In this document: one piece after another, positions 38,742 through 51,456 of the stretch | How the letters are laid out: each line of letters begins with the position of its first letter | Position numbering within the stretch: the first letter of the stretch is position 1 | DNA from: Tetrahymena elliotti 4EA | Taxonomy: Eukaryota; Ciliophora; Oligohymenophorea; Hymenostomatida; Tetrahymenidae | DNA length: 64,000 bases | Assembly (NCBI GenBank): GCA_000231825.2 | Contig: JH720323.1 | Coordinates: 16,246 to 80,245 of the forward strand | Direction of reading: 5' to 3' | The notes under the pieces: model-generated | Database searches by the model: none | Told to the model about the DNA's origin: nothing | What the model saw: the letters and a program-made list of their open reading frames with translations, nothing else | Made by a program: the position numbers and the translations under genes

Positions 38742-41700
38742 GTAATTTATAAATACTGTTAAAGAATATTTTTATGTTCGGCAAATAAATATCACTTTTA
38801 AATAAAATAAACTAATTTAATTTCAGATAAGTATTAAGAAATTTCTCAAAAATTTTAATCTTAATCACAATTTTATTAAATTGGTAATTTTTATAATTAA
38901 AAAAATATTATTTATTTTGATAATCAATGAAATTATATTTTAAATCACATTATTTCTATTGATAATCAATCAAATATATTTTAATTCATATTCTTTCTTT
39001 ACATCCTTTCTAAAGTATTTACTAACCATAAATTTACTCATTTTTTAAATGAGAAAACAAAATATTGCATATCTAAAAAATATTTCTTCATCCTTTTTAA
39101 AATTTCAAGACTACTTTTAAATTATGTTTGCTTATTATAAGTACTCCTCTAGGTAATTGTATCCTTAGATACTACTATCTTTAGAACAATTCAAAGTGTG
39201 AAAAATACTTTTGTCTTTCCAAAAAATATAAAAAAGTTTTTATCTAAAATTTAATAGATCTTATTCATAACATTTAAAATCTATTGTTTCGTGAGTTTTA
39301 TTTTCAAAATTTTATAAAGTAATATTGATTTTAATAAAACTTAAAAGTACACTTTATATTTACTATTTCTTATTCAATTTTAGAATAAAAAGTTTTGTTT
39401 TCATTTTTATGAAAGTATTTAAACAAGTTAATTTCTTTTGTTTTAAATTCTTTTAAAAAAAAATGGTAAATCTGAACAAAATATCATATTAACTAAAAAA
39501 TTATTTTAATTTGAAACTTTTTATTGAATTTTGTTTTAAATAACATTTTGTTGTGATTATATAATTTATTAAGCCTTTCAATGGTATGCAAAAATACAGT
39601 CAAATTTTTAACTTTTAGAAATTTTAAAGTAAAATTAAAATGTTTTCTAAAAAGATTACATATTTTATCAGAATTGTTAGGATCAGATTTATCTTTAAAA
39701 ATGCCTTTTTGTTTCATAGAATAATTTTATTTTTATTATAATTTGAAAACATAAAAATGAAAATGAGGATATTATAAAATATTTATAATAGCTTTTTAGC
39801 ATTTAAACTAATAAATAAAAAAATCTTATTTTACTTTAGAGGTTGAAATTAGTAAATATTTCAGAAAAACTGAAAAATGAAAGTCTCAAATTTGTATTTC
39901 CAGATTGTCATTTTTATTTCATTCATACTAAAATGTTATTTGTTTCCATTTCTGTTTATGAAACAAAAACTAAATTTTATTGTTGAAAAAATAGCAATAA
40001 AATGAAATTTCAATAATATTCTTTTTAAGAGGAGATATGATATAATTTTTAAAATTAAATAGCTTATCTTTACATAAATTTAGCAAATAGCAAAGAAAAG
40101 ATAAATATTAATGCATCTTTGATTTGCAAATGATCAAAATTGAGGAATAAATAAAAAATAAAACTAAATGTTGGCCAGTATCATTTGAAGGAAAATAGAT
40201 TATTTTTAAAGAGTGTAAACAATTTTTTAAAAATTGAGAGAAAAATGTAGTTTTATTTAAAAAAATTTTGGTAGCATTATTACAGCATTGATTTTATAAA
40301 GGAAGTAAAAAAACTCTTAATTATTTTGATAAAAATGATTTTTATAATATATTTCAAAATGCAAATAAATTCTATTGATTATTTTATATAATTTACTGAT
40401 AAGTAAATTCTTAGTTGAACATATGTAAAAATCTTTTTAGAAATAATCCATATTTACAATTTGTCTGTCATTCAGTCAGCAAGTCCATGAGCCAGTTACT
40501 TTCTATTCTACTTATTTTGCTATATTTACAGAGTTCCTTTCTATTCTATTTATTTTACTGTCTTTTTAGATTAACAGATTGTTTTTAATTTAAAAATGAA
40601 GACTTAGCACTTTTTTCTAAATAATGTAATAAAATGCAGATGATGTTTTCTGTATTATTTCATTTACTTTTATTGAAATTAGATTTTTGGAAATGCCAAT
40701 TAATTTGGTTTAATAGCTGATCAAATTAAATATTATTATTATTGGTCAGCGCTATTACTCTAATTCAAACTAACAGTTTAATTTAAGTAGTTTATAATAT
40801 ATCTGATATTAATAAGTAAGCTTAAAGTATATAATTCTACCTTCATCTACATTGCTTTATTGTATGGATAAGGACTAGAAATGAAAATTTATTTATAGAG
40901 ATAAAATTTATAGATATGATAGCATAAAGATGTTGAAAATTATATAAATATATGGAAAATAAGATTAGAGCTTAGTCATATATGAAAAAATAAATATAGA
41001 TAAATTGTTAGCATCATAATTTAATTTTTTATTTATCTTTCTTTCTTTGAATAGAAAGTATTTTTCAGAAGAAATAATTAATTTGATTTTTTGAATGAAA
41101 AATATTCCTAAACCCAAGCAAGAAATAAATAATTAACTAAAAAGTTAGTCTTTATTTTTTTCTTTTGAATAATAATTAATTAATTTGAGCTAAATATACC
41201 AAAAGTGCTAAAATATAATTCATCAGAAATAAATTATCACTAATCTTTGTAAACCTAATAGCAAAGATACCAAATTTAATTTGTGCTTATTGGTTTCTAA
41301 TTTTACTTTTTTTAAATTCATTCTCATATTAACATTTGTTTTCATGGCTGATAGGTTTGTCAAGAGTTCTCTTTTTCCAGTTATAATTAACTTTGGCTTT
41401 CAGATATTAAAACAGTAAATTATAATGGTTTAATTATTTCAGTGACAAATTTGTTAAATTTACATATGAGTTATGATAATTATACCAATTACAAATTTTT
41501 TTATTGTCCTAATCAATTCAATGTAAAATAATCATAAATAATATTTATACATGAGTTTTACCTTTAATCAATAAATAAATTACCATCCAGCCTGTATTTG
41601 TCTACTAAAAATCAATTCTACCACACAAATTGATAGAAATTTTTAGTGATATTTCTTCAGAACTCTCAAAGTATTATTATCCAGAAGCTTAAATTAGTAT

Positions 41701-43276
41701 AAAAAAGCAATGAATCATCTTTAATTCATTTACTTGAAATATATTTTTTGTTTTTAAAATTCGTTAGAACAAAATGAAATAAAATGATAAAAAACATCTA
41801 AAATTTACATTTTTGTGAATATTTCTGATAGAATAAATTTAAATAAGTATTTTTAGTTGGATTTTGATTTTCTTAAGAAAATAATTATAATATTAAATTG
41901 ATAATTTTCAATCTGAATTTATTATTTTTCAGCCAGTTCAAAATTGAATTAGAACTATTGAGCTGCTATTGATAGATATTAATTGAGATAAAGAGCATAT
42001 ACACTTACAAATATTTTGTGACCTTTTAAAAATCAAGCATGCTCAATTTAAATTTTGTTATTGAAAATGTAGAGATAAAATTTATTTGGATGTCTTCTTC
42101 AACTTCTCTTTTCAGAGTTAATACTAAAAAATTTTGTATTTTTCAAAAAAAATTAATATAGAAAGTTGATGATTTAAAGAAAGATACTAATTTTTTTACT
42201 TATTAATTAGCTTTACTGAAATAATTGGAGTATTTTACATAAAGAAATTTAGAATTTTCCTTTTTCTATATTATTTGATTTCAATTTCAATACATAGCTA
42301 TAATTTATAATACCCCCAGTAAATTTACATGCGAAATTAGTAAAAGCCTAAATAGGAGAATAATTGTCAAGTAAGATTTTAGCTAAACTAAAATATATCA
42401 AATTCAGCCAAATCAAAAATAGCAAATTTATTGCTCATTCAACAATACTCCAAAATAATTGCGGATTTTAACACATTCAGAGTTATGCTTACATTTTTTA
42501 CCAATATCCTTAAAAAAATCCCAAACATTTTAATTTTTATGAGGGTTTTTGTTAATTTGCAAAACAAACAATTTTTCTAGATGGGATTATGCATAAAGTA
42601 AGGCCGTATTAACAAAATTTACATGATTATTTTTGATAGTTTTCTTGCCAAAAAAAAAGAGGGTGATACAATAATTTTTTTAGGATCTAGTGCTTGTTAA
42701 CATTGATAGATATTAAAATTTAAAAAGTAATAAAAATAAAAATAAGCCCATAAAAATTTGATTATTTTTAAGAAATAAGCTCCAAAATTTAGAATATTGT
42801 GATTTAATTTATTGAAGAATCTTCTTATTTTTAAAATATGTTCCAATTTATATTAGGAGAAAGAAAATCATATGAAAGATTTTTCAATGAAATATTAATA
42901 AATCGGAAAGGATGAGTAAGAAAAGCATAATCGGGTTAGAATTTTTAATAGTTCTTTAACTTACCCTTACAAAGAAACAAAAATTAATTATGAGTCTTCA
43001 CATTTAATAAAGAAAATATTGGCTAGTAAGTAAAAAATTTGTATAAATAAAAAGATAGATCGACTTTTAATTAAAATGCAGAGAATGTAAATATTCTTAG
43101 TGGGGTATCTATCTTTTATTTAAAAGAGATAGCTGAGTGTTTAATTATTTTTAAATTAATTAAATTAATAAAAAAAGACAAATAAATCAAATAATCCTCA
43201 ATAACAAAAATATAACATCATAAATTAAACTTCTCTAACACATATACATACAAACACACTCATACTATTTATCAAT
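38742..43276. other. 4.5-kb stretch without a convincing gene
   Basis: The largest gap in the window. A 77-codon minus-strand frame (39484-39717) exists but is not convincing. A short tandem duplication lies at 40499-40567 (TTTCTATTCTA-CTTATTTTGC-type copies, offset 38 bp), and an imperfect inverted repeat at 43046-43120. Several less AT-rich islands (about 40470-40600, 41330-41400, 42560-42660) may be decayed sequence; none could be identified. Confidence 0.55.
43046..43120. repeat. Inverted repeat able to form a 14-bp stem
   Basis: Left arm 43046-43060 and right arm 43107-43120 (ATCTATCTTTTATT) are complementary over 14 bp with one bulged A. The 46-nt loop contains TTTTAATTAAAA and AGAAT...ATTCT, so further small stems are possible. 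It lies about 160 bp upstream of the next start codon. It could be a 5'-UTR structure, a small RNA or a DNA element. Confidence 0.45.
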
Positions 43277-44527
43277 ATGAAGATCTCATCTCTTTCTAAT
43301 AAAAATATTTAATCTTACAACAGTATCAGCTCTATGGATACAATAGACTCTCCTATCTAAATTGGTGATAAGAAGTACAGTAATATAAAGAAAGTTTCTT
43401 CTCGTCCTTTACTTAATAGTATCATTTCGAAGGAAGACCTCAGATAGGTCATTGCTAATGAAAGTTATTCTTGTAAAAATTCGCTACGTCGCTTAAATAG
43501 CTAAAACTTTAGTGATAATGGTAACTGTGCTGGAGTTGTTCTTATTAAAAGTGAACGTAACATCGCCCTCCCTGTCAGAGTTATTTAATAACAATATTTA
43601 TAAAAGCATAACTAATAAAAATCTGCTGCCCCCTAAGAAGTATTCCTTGATTCTTCTGCTGATGAAGATAGTCATCCTCATATCATGGCTGCTTAAAACC
43701 TCTAAATCTCTTAATATGCCAACTGGTAATCACACTACTATGCAGCTAACCAAGACAATGAAAGTGAAAGTGAAGATGACAGTGATGAATACAACATATG
43801 GGATAATTCTGATGCTTAAAAAATGGGAATTGATATCGAGAATTCCGAGGTTCCCTATGAATTTTGCCAACTCTTCTACATTCGTTCACAATTATATCAA
43901 GATAATAAAATCAGCAAGTCAAATATTCTTGATGAAGTCTAAGTCATTTCTAACATGTGCAAAAAGTAAATGAATGTTCCTAAATCAAGTAAACTAATTG
44001 ATTAATTGGAAATGAATCATCACATTAGCTTAATTAAAAATGCATTATAACTTTCTAAGTTATAACTCTAAAAATAGTCTTTATAAAAACCTGCTAGTCA
44101 TTAATTATCTTAAAGCTTAAAACAAACACCTAAGGCCTTCAGAATTACTCAAAATAACTTATTCCACACCCCAAATAAACCCTAAAAGAAATCATTTATT
44201 GCAAATTTACCTGAAGAAATGTCATCCCCTATTTATCATTAAGGACGTTAAATTTTGACTAAATCAACTACAAATATTAAGATGGCCTCCTGTGAAACTC
44301 TTCCTGTCAAGATTTCTTCTTCTTCAAACAATATAACGAAAATAAATACCCCCATTGCAACCAGAAAAGTTAACTTAAAATTAAACATTTCAAAGAATCA
44401 AAGACCTGCTTCCAAATTAGCATAAGAAAGATTCGCTGCTGTTAATAAAAATTCAATCAATAACTGTCTGAATAAAGCTTTAAGTCACTCTAAATTCCAT
44501 CCTTTCTAAAACGAAATCAACGTTTGA
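43277..44527 (+). CDS. Low-complexity protein of unknown function
   Basis: Single exon, 416 residues, stop TGA at 44525-44527. Codon use is clearly coding and richer in GC than the flanks. It is rich in Ser, Lys, Asn and Gln. An acidic patch (NESESEDDSDEYN) lies near residues 155-168, and basic Ser/Lys/Thr-rich stretches follow. No domain, signal peptide or membrane segment is seen. The basic, proline-spotted C-terminal half (for example TPNKPQKKSF, RPASKLAQERFAAVNK) would fit a cytoskeleton- or nucleic-acid-associated protein, but this is a guess. Confidence 0.75.
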
Positions 44528-46117
44528 AAGAAAAAAAAATCTCTAAACATATCTTTAAATACTAATTAACAAATCTTGAGCAACAACAACAATAACAACT
44601 ACAATAAAAAACATTCTAAATTACTAACAAAACAAGTCTCTAAATTAAAACATATCTCTACTAATTAAAATACTAATCTATTTACAAAAAACCTTACTAA
44701 CTAATAAATCCTAACAATTAAATCAACGATTACATCAATCAAACCACCCTTAATTTCAAAAAAAAATGTATTACAAAAAACCTCTTAAAATAGTAAAATT
44801 AAATTAATTATTTATTTATAATAATTTTGTTATAGAAATTCATCATATTAGTTTGTAAAAAAATTAATCTTCACAACTATCACATTTTTCTTGTCATTTT
44901 TTAATTGTTTTTTCTTTGAGCTTATTATCTATTTTTATTTTTATTAATCAGTATCATTTTATTTTTTAACTGATTTACTTGACAACATTTTTTTTTATTG
45001 TGATATACTTTTTTCTTTTTAAAAAAATTCAACACTCCTCAGAAAATCCTCTAAAATTATACAAAAAAATATATAAAATGCTCCAATCTGAAATAAAAAG
45101 ATAGTTTTTCTAAATCTAACATATTTGAGATGACAATGATATAATTTAATGTAGTATCTATTTTATTTTCTTGATAAATGTAAATTCTTAACAAAAACAT
45201 TGCATATTAAAATTACTAAGATTCAAAATTAGATATTTTTAAAGTACTGCTGGAAATAAAAGTTAAGCCTTAAATTAAATAAATTGTATATAATAACATT
45301 TAAAAATGTTTTGATTACACATTTATAATAAATTTATATTACTATTTCTTTTTATGTCTTTACATATTATTTGATTAACTGATCAAATCTCTATGAATTA
45401 CTGTATTTATCTTACTCTATTTCTTGTCAGTAAATTGAATTTTTGTAAATTTTCTCATAAAAATCTTAATACTTTACACCTAATTTTTCTCATATGAGTG
45501 GCAAAATAAAATCCAAATTTTAAATAATTATTTATTGCTTAATACCATTACCTATTTATGCACCTTAATCTAGGATAACTATAATAGAATATCTTATTGT
45601 AATTTTAGAGGAAAGTTATTTAATAAAAGAAAAACTATTATTTTCTAATATAAAATTGCCAGTAATCGAAGTCTTTTTAAAATTTAAGAAAAAAAAATTG
45701 TAATACATCAAATATTTATTTATTTTTCTTTTACAATTTCGATTTCTCTCACTTTTAATTTTTTGATGCAATTACCTATTGTTTGTATTACTGAATAAAG
45801 ACATAAAAACTTTATTTTACCAAATTATATTTTAATTAATAAATTTAAAGTTAGAACTATCATTTGTATTATAATGATAATTTTAATTATTGTTATCCAT
45901 AAAAATACATTTCAGCTTTCATTTAAAAAATTTTTTATGAATTCATTTATTTATTTTTTTGTTTTTCTTTGACATTTAAGATTCTTTTTTTTTAGTTAAT
46001 TTTAAAGTGTTATTTGCAACATAATTATCTGTTTAATATTATTGAAAATAGTCTTTCAAATTTTTCATGTAGAATTAAGAGGATGATATATGTACTAATT
46101 GGGTTGTTATTAATAAA
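44528..46117. other. Intergenic, nothing recognised
   Basis: AT-rich spacer. The frame past 44527 remains Asn/Lys-rich to about 44800 but follows a TGA and is taken as 3' flank. Confidence 0.55.
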
Positions 46118-46573
46118 ATGATCACAAATGCTTAAAATGACTCTGTAGGAAATTTATTTTTGGGAAATTATTGGTCTGCAAAAAATTTATAAACAATTGA
46201 CAAGTATAAGATAAAGACTGTGCTTAGCATATGTGATTTTTGTGATATAAATTATGACAAAGAAAATTAAATTAGTCACACTATCGTTGAAGCAAAAGAT
46301 GAGCCAAATTATGATCTAAAACAGGATATTGAAAAATGTTTAACTCTTATTGAAACTTCCTTATTAACTAGTAATGTACTAGTTCATTGCTAAATGGGTA
46401 AATCGAGAAGCGCTTCTATAGTGATTGCCTATTTTATGAAAAAGTATTAAAAAAATTTTGATACAGCATTTTAATAGGTTCTAAAGCTTAAACCTGATAT
46501 AAGTCCAAATAATGGATTTATTTAATAGCTAAAATAAATGGAATTTAAACTAAAAAATTAAAATAATTCATGA
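46118..46573 (+). CDS. Dual-specificity protein phosphatase
   Basis: Single exon, 151 residues, stop TGA. Compact atypical DUSP: strand motif NLFLGNYWSAKN near the N-terminus, general acid D61, and the P-loop H90-C91-Q-M-G-K-S-R97-S. Cys91 is the nucleophile and Arg97 the phosphate ligand; the 30-residue D-to-C spacing is typical. No CH2/MKB domain or targeting signal is present. The start is the only in-frame ATG before the domain and leaves very few residues ahead of it. By family it hydrolyses phosphotyrosine and phospho-Ser/Thr, often on MAP kinases or RNA 5' ends; the substrate here is unknown. Neighbour on the right is a PP6-type regulatory subunit. Confidence 0.93.
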
Positions 46574-48205
46574 AAAATATTAATTAAATATTAGAAATAT
46601 TTGTTAAAAATATTAAAATAATTTTTAATCAAACTAAAATATGAAAAAATTCAAATATTTTTTAATTTCCTCTTAATGAATATACCTTCAATAAAAGGAG
46701 ATTAAAATAAAATTAAATAAATTTGTAGTTTTGTGCAATTTCTATATTAAAAAATCATTTTTTTTTATTCTTAATTATTTTTCCTAATTTAAGCTTATTA
46801 GCAAGATATTCATTAAAACTTAATGTTTAAATTTTATCTATTTATCTCTAAAAATATTAATAAATATCTGTTAAATAAATATCAGTTAACATGCAGATTA
46901 GAATTATTGAAGAATATCTACTTACTATATGAAAATTGATTTACATATTTATTATATGGTTTATCTCAAATCTTATTTAGCTGATCTTAGTAATAAATAA
47001 TTCATCAAATAAGAAAATTTAAAATAGAATGTATATTAATTTTCAAATTATAAAAAATAATTTAATTTAAATTGAAATTATTAATTATTTTAATACTTGC
47101 TTCTTTGTTAATATTATATTTATAATGAAAACAAAAATTTTTATCAATAAAAGAAAAAAATCAATATTTAGATTTAACTGTAAATTATGATTAATATAAA
47201 AAAAATAAAAAATTAATAATTATAAAATTTTTTTTATATTATTTTCTAAATTAAATAAAATAGATTGATTGATTTATTAAATATTTAAAAAATAGATAGT
47301 TTTTATTATAAATAGATAGATAATATTGCATCAAATTAAAAAAAATAAATTTATTCCAAGAAATATATTAGATTAATTACCTTAAGAAAATTTTATTTTA
47401 AATCATTTGTTAATCAATTTTTAACAAAAAATAAAGAGAAAAAATCAACATACCTGCTAATTCTATTCCTATCTTTAAATCTTTTTACAATCTTTCTAAC
47501 ATTAGCATAATATTTTGTTTAAATACTAACAATATTCTCAAAATTCTTAGGATTAAATCATTTATCTATTAGAAGTGAGATCTTAAAAAAATTATTTAAC
47601 TTATTAAGAGTTCTTAAAAATTTTTGACTAAGATATGAGCATTTAATTTTTGAGTTTATTAAAAAAAAGATTGCTAATAGTAAATATTATTCAAGACTAT
47701 TACTTGGTAACTGGTAACTTATTTTTTATTAATAAAACATTTAAATATTGTTTTTATTCTTTCTAATTTATATAAAATTTCAGAAAACAATTTTTTATAA
47801 TAGTTTTTTGATTCTTAGATTTATTGGAATTCATAGGTTTGGTTTGGTGAGCAGGGAATGCTATAAATATATCAATGCAACAAATGTGTTTGATTGAATT
47901 TGAATAAATAAAAATTGAAGGTAGTAACAGAAAGAGATACTTTCTAATAAATAGATCTATGTGTTTTATAAATAGCTTTCTATTCAGAATGGTTATTAAA
48001 TAAAATAATAACCAAACAAACCTTTAATTTTTTGATTTGTTTTTTTATTTTTTTTTTTAGAAATAGTCAAACATTAGTGAAAGAAAAGTTAATAAGTAAT
48101 TAATTTAATTAAGAAATAAAAAAATTAAGGAGAGAAGAAAGTTAGAATAAACTACCTATCAGCTAGGAAGAGATAACAAAATAAAATATACTAAATTAGA
48201 AAAAA
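46574..48205. other. Intergenic, with helicase relic
   Basis: AT-rich spacer holding a 75-bp relic of the DEAH helicase (listed separately). No intact gene recognised. Confidence 0.6.
47431..47505 (-). pseudogene. Relic fragment of the DEAH-box helicase gene
   Basis: This stretch matches 15879-15953 inside the helicase coding region in the same orientation, with three substitutions and one deleted base over about 75 bp. Shared landmarks include ATACCTGCTAATTCTATTCC and AAATCTTTTTACAATCTTTC. In the intact gene this encodes ERLQKDLEKGIELAGM-like residues on the minus strand. Flanking homology fades quickly, with traces (TGTTAATC) about 20 bp beyond one end. Confidence 0.8.
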
Positions 48206-51200
48206 ATGTTTTACGGGTATATTTACTTTATTTTTGTTTTTTTTTTGTTAAAATGTACTATATTGTAATACAAATAGTGGTGGCCTTTGGGGTTATTTTA
48301 ACCAATCTTGCTTAGATAATTTATTTTAAAAGAGTGATTTTACTATTGAGATGCTCTTAGATGAAGATAATATTATAAACGACGTAAAGATGAATCAAAG
48401 CAAATTTGCAGATTTGTAAAATATATTTAATATCTAAAAATTTAATTAAGTATTATTCAATCAAACAGCATGATATAGAATCCTAAGCATTTGTAAGATA
48501 TGATTAAGTATGCAATTACTATGCCTAGTGAAGAAGACGATGAAAAAAAAAAGCATAAGTAATAATTAATTTTATTAATCATTTGATAAAATATAGAAAC
48601 TGTCATAAAAAGATTTAAAAACGTATTTTATTCAAAGAAACTCAAACATTCTCTTGAAATTCTTGATAAAGCAGCTACACATTATGGCTTGCGATTTAGA
48701 ATTTTATAAGAAAAGACATTTAAATCAATCAAAAGCTTTATTATTACATATTTTTTCTATTCTTTTTTTTTGAATTCTCAATATTAGAAAAAATCAGCTA
48801 GCTTTTATTTCTTTACTGAAGGAAATAAAAAATGAAATTTATTGATGGAATTCAATAAGAAATTGGACTTCAAGTTTATTAATTTTATAAAATATTAATA
48901 ATATTAGATACCCCTTCATTTCAAGTGAGCTCCTTGGTATTTAAATTCAAAAATTATAGGATTTCCTCTTTTCCTAGAATTAATAACATGATGATTAAAG
49001 TGAGATTTCTGATGTTCCTACTGATGACAATAAAAGCTTAGATAAATCGACTGAAGATAAAAAGTCAGCAGAAGCAGATGAGATAAAAAATGAAACTCAA
49101 ACAAATGAATAGGAATCAACAAATGATAGCGTTAAAAAGCAAGAAGAAGGAAGTAGTGAAGAAAAGGCAGAAGGTGAATAATAAGAGAAAGATAAAAGCG
49201 ATGAAGTAAAGAATTTGGAAGAGTAAAAAGATGAAAATACTGAGTAAGAAAAATAAAATGAGACAAAAGAAGAAAAGTAAGAAGGAGCAACTGATGAACC
49301 AATATTATACACAGGCGCTGCTGAAGAGCATATTATTGAAGATAATGCTGAAAACGCTAAAAGTAGTAATAATGATGAAGCCAAGTAAGCAGAACCTAAA
49401 GTTATTAAAGGAAAGGATTTACTTAACTAGCTTTTCTCTTTCTTAGAAACAGATTAAGATATTGACAGTACTTCTGCTGGTTACTTCAACAAAATAGTTA
49501 TGCATTTAATTAGCTCAAGAGAAGGATATGTAATTATTTTTAAAAGTTATTTTTCGATAAAAAACTCATCTTGCATTTAAATAATGATATTTATTTTCTT
49601 AAATAATAGTTTTGGAAATACTTAGAGTAGAACCCAAAGATTATTGAGAATATGATGAAGCATTTCTATTTAAAAAGCATTTCCAAAATTATATTTTTCT
49701 TGATTGCTTCTGATGGTATAGATCTTGATCCTGATGTTTATATTGTAATTAATCACTTATTATTTAAATTTGTTTGTTTAATTATTTAATTAAATCTTTC
49801 AATATTTATTTTATAAAGAGACAAAGAGTTGATGTCATCAAAAAATTGTATGATAAGTTTTAATAATCTGATGACCATGAAGTTCTTTTGAACATTTAAG
49901 AAATTCTTGTTCAAATCAACTCAACCTCACTTAGACCTTAGAGCTTTGAAGTAAAACGTTAATTGTACAATTAAGAACATATCGATGTCTTGATTGAGTC
50001 TATTACCAAAGTAAAATTTACAAAAATTTAAAAAATCTGTTCTCAACTTTAATTAATTTAATTAATTAGCATAAGGCTTCATTTTCTCAAGCTTCTTTGG
50101 TCCTATCTAGTTTCTTAGATCATTACCGTTAGACTATGTTCAATGATGTAAAAATTTTAATAATTTAATCTAAAAACATGTAAAAATTCTCTCTTTATTT
50201 CCAACAAACTAGAATTCTAATGAGGACACTGATAACTACTGCAGTGATGGTCTTAATTTTGGAAGAAAGAACGATGAGGCTATTTCCAAAGAATTCCCTC
50301 TTGAGTACATCTAAACAAAGACTGGATTATTGATCAAAGCTTTGATGGAGGAAAACTTTAACATGGAAGTTCCAAGACACGAAACTCAATATGGTACTAT
50401 TGTTTAACCTTTTGGACTTAACAGAGTCAAGTTACTCCACTTAATCTTATGCTTACTCAAAACTGAGAACTAAGTTGTGAATGATGCAATTGTTTAAAAT
50501 GGATTTTTCGAATACTTGCTTGTAATTATTTTAAATTTAAAAAAGAAGCATTTAAATTAAAATATTTTTAAATAAAAAATAAAGAAACTTATTATCAAGC
50601 ATGAATGGAATAATATCTTGCATAACTAAATTGAATAAATATTTAATGAAAGCTTCAAGATAGCTATGAAAGACGATAAAGTCAGAGCAGAAATTATTAC
50701 TGGAGCTAAATTCTTAGATTTTATAGTACAAAATGGTACAGACTTCAAGACTTAACCAGGGTAAAAAATAATTTTTACTTCAACTTCATCAAATATAATT
50801 TTTTCAATAGATCAAGCAAGAAGTAAATAAGCAAAGGATATGTTTGCATGCTTGTCAACTTTGCCAATCAAATATAAGAATAAAAAGAAAAATTCTAATG
50901 GTTATAAGATGCTGTAGATTAAAGTAACAAATTTTTCAAAATCATTCAAAATAATATTTATTCTTTTAAATTTTATCAAATAGCTGAAGGATGGACTAGT
51001 TTTGTAAATGGTTCACTAAAAGATACCAACGATCTTCTCAAAAGAGATCTTGGAAATGATGATCCTAGAAAACGTAAAGAATCAGAAGATTCTATTCCCA
51101 ACAGTGACATTTCCATTAAAGAAATTTACATGGTAAGATTGATAATTTAAAATTTTTGAGAGAAATAAAAAAATTTTATTAAAAACAAAGAAATTCATAA

Positions 51201-51456
51201 CTATGTACCAAAATAAAACTGAAGATGAACCTAAGAGTAATAATGATGATGAATAAGAAGAATCACCAAACAGTTTTTCTCAACCTTCTGAAATTAAATA
51301 AGAAGGTGAAAGCCAGCAAGCTGAAACGTAAAAAATTCTAAAAATAATCAAGCAAGAATTTAATAAAATTTTAAAAAATGTAGGGGTTATGACACATTTA
51401 ATTACTGGAAGTCAGAATTGAATTATAATGTTGACGCTTTGATGAAAGATCTATGA
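48206..51456 (+). CDS. SAPS-family regulatory subunit of PP6/Sit4-type phosphatase
   Basis: Thirteen exons: 48206-48216, 48278-48415, 48469-48558, 48908-49529, 49610-49744, 49819-50010, 50070-50147, 50213-50521, 50585-50760, 50811-50923, 50984-51132, 51191-51327, 51384-51456. All introns are GT...AG; 740 residues, stop TGA. The N-terminus matches the SAPS start (MFYGGGLWGYFNQ, then DFTIEMLLDEDNIINDVK, then KYPFISSELL across the third junction). The helical repeats continue with LFSFLETDQDIDSTSAGYFN and WKYLEQNPKIIENMMKHF. The C-terminus reads YDTFNYWKSELNYN. SAPS proteins bind and direct the catalytic subunit PP6/Sit4. An acidic Glu/Lys/Gln-rich insert (about residues 103-243) interrupts the SAPS fold. 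Intron 50924-50983 is 60 nt and could be retained in frame; homology favours removal. Confidence 0.9.

Noticed and set aside
39484..39717. Minus-strand 77-codon frame with a start resembling the C-terminal end of the 31795 gene product
   Set aside because: The resemblance covers about 15 residues of Asp/Asn/Ser/Lys only, and the frame length is near chance expectation when TGA is the sole stop.
40499..40567. Tandem duplication as a possible regulatory repeat
   Set aside because: Only two diverged copies of about 30 bp in T-rich DNA; no support for function.
48597..48843. Treating the frame after AG 48596 as the main fourth exon of the SAPS gene
   Set aside because: It ends at TGA and breaks SAPS homology, while the acceptor at 48907 restores KYPFISSELL in phase.
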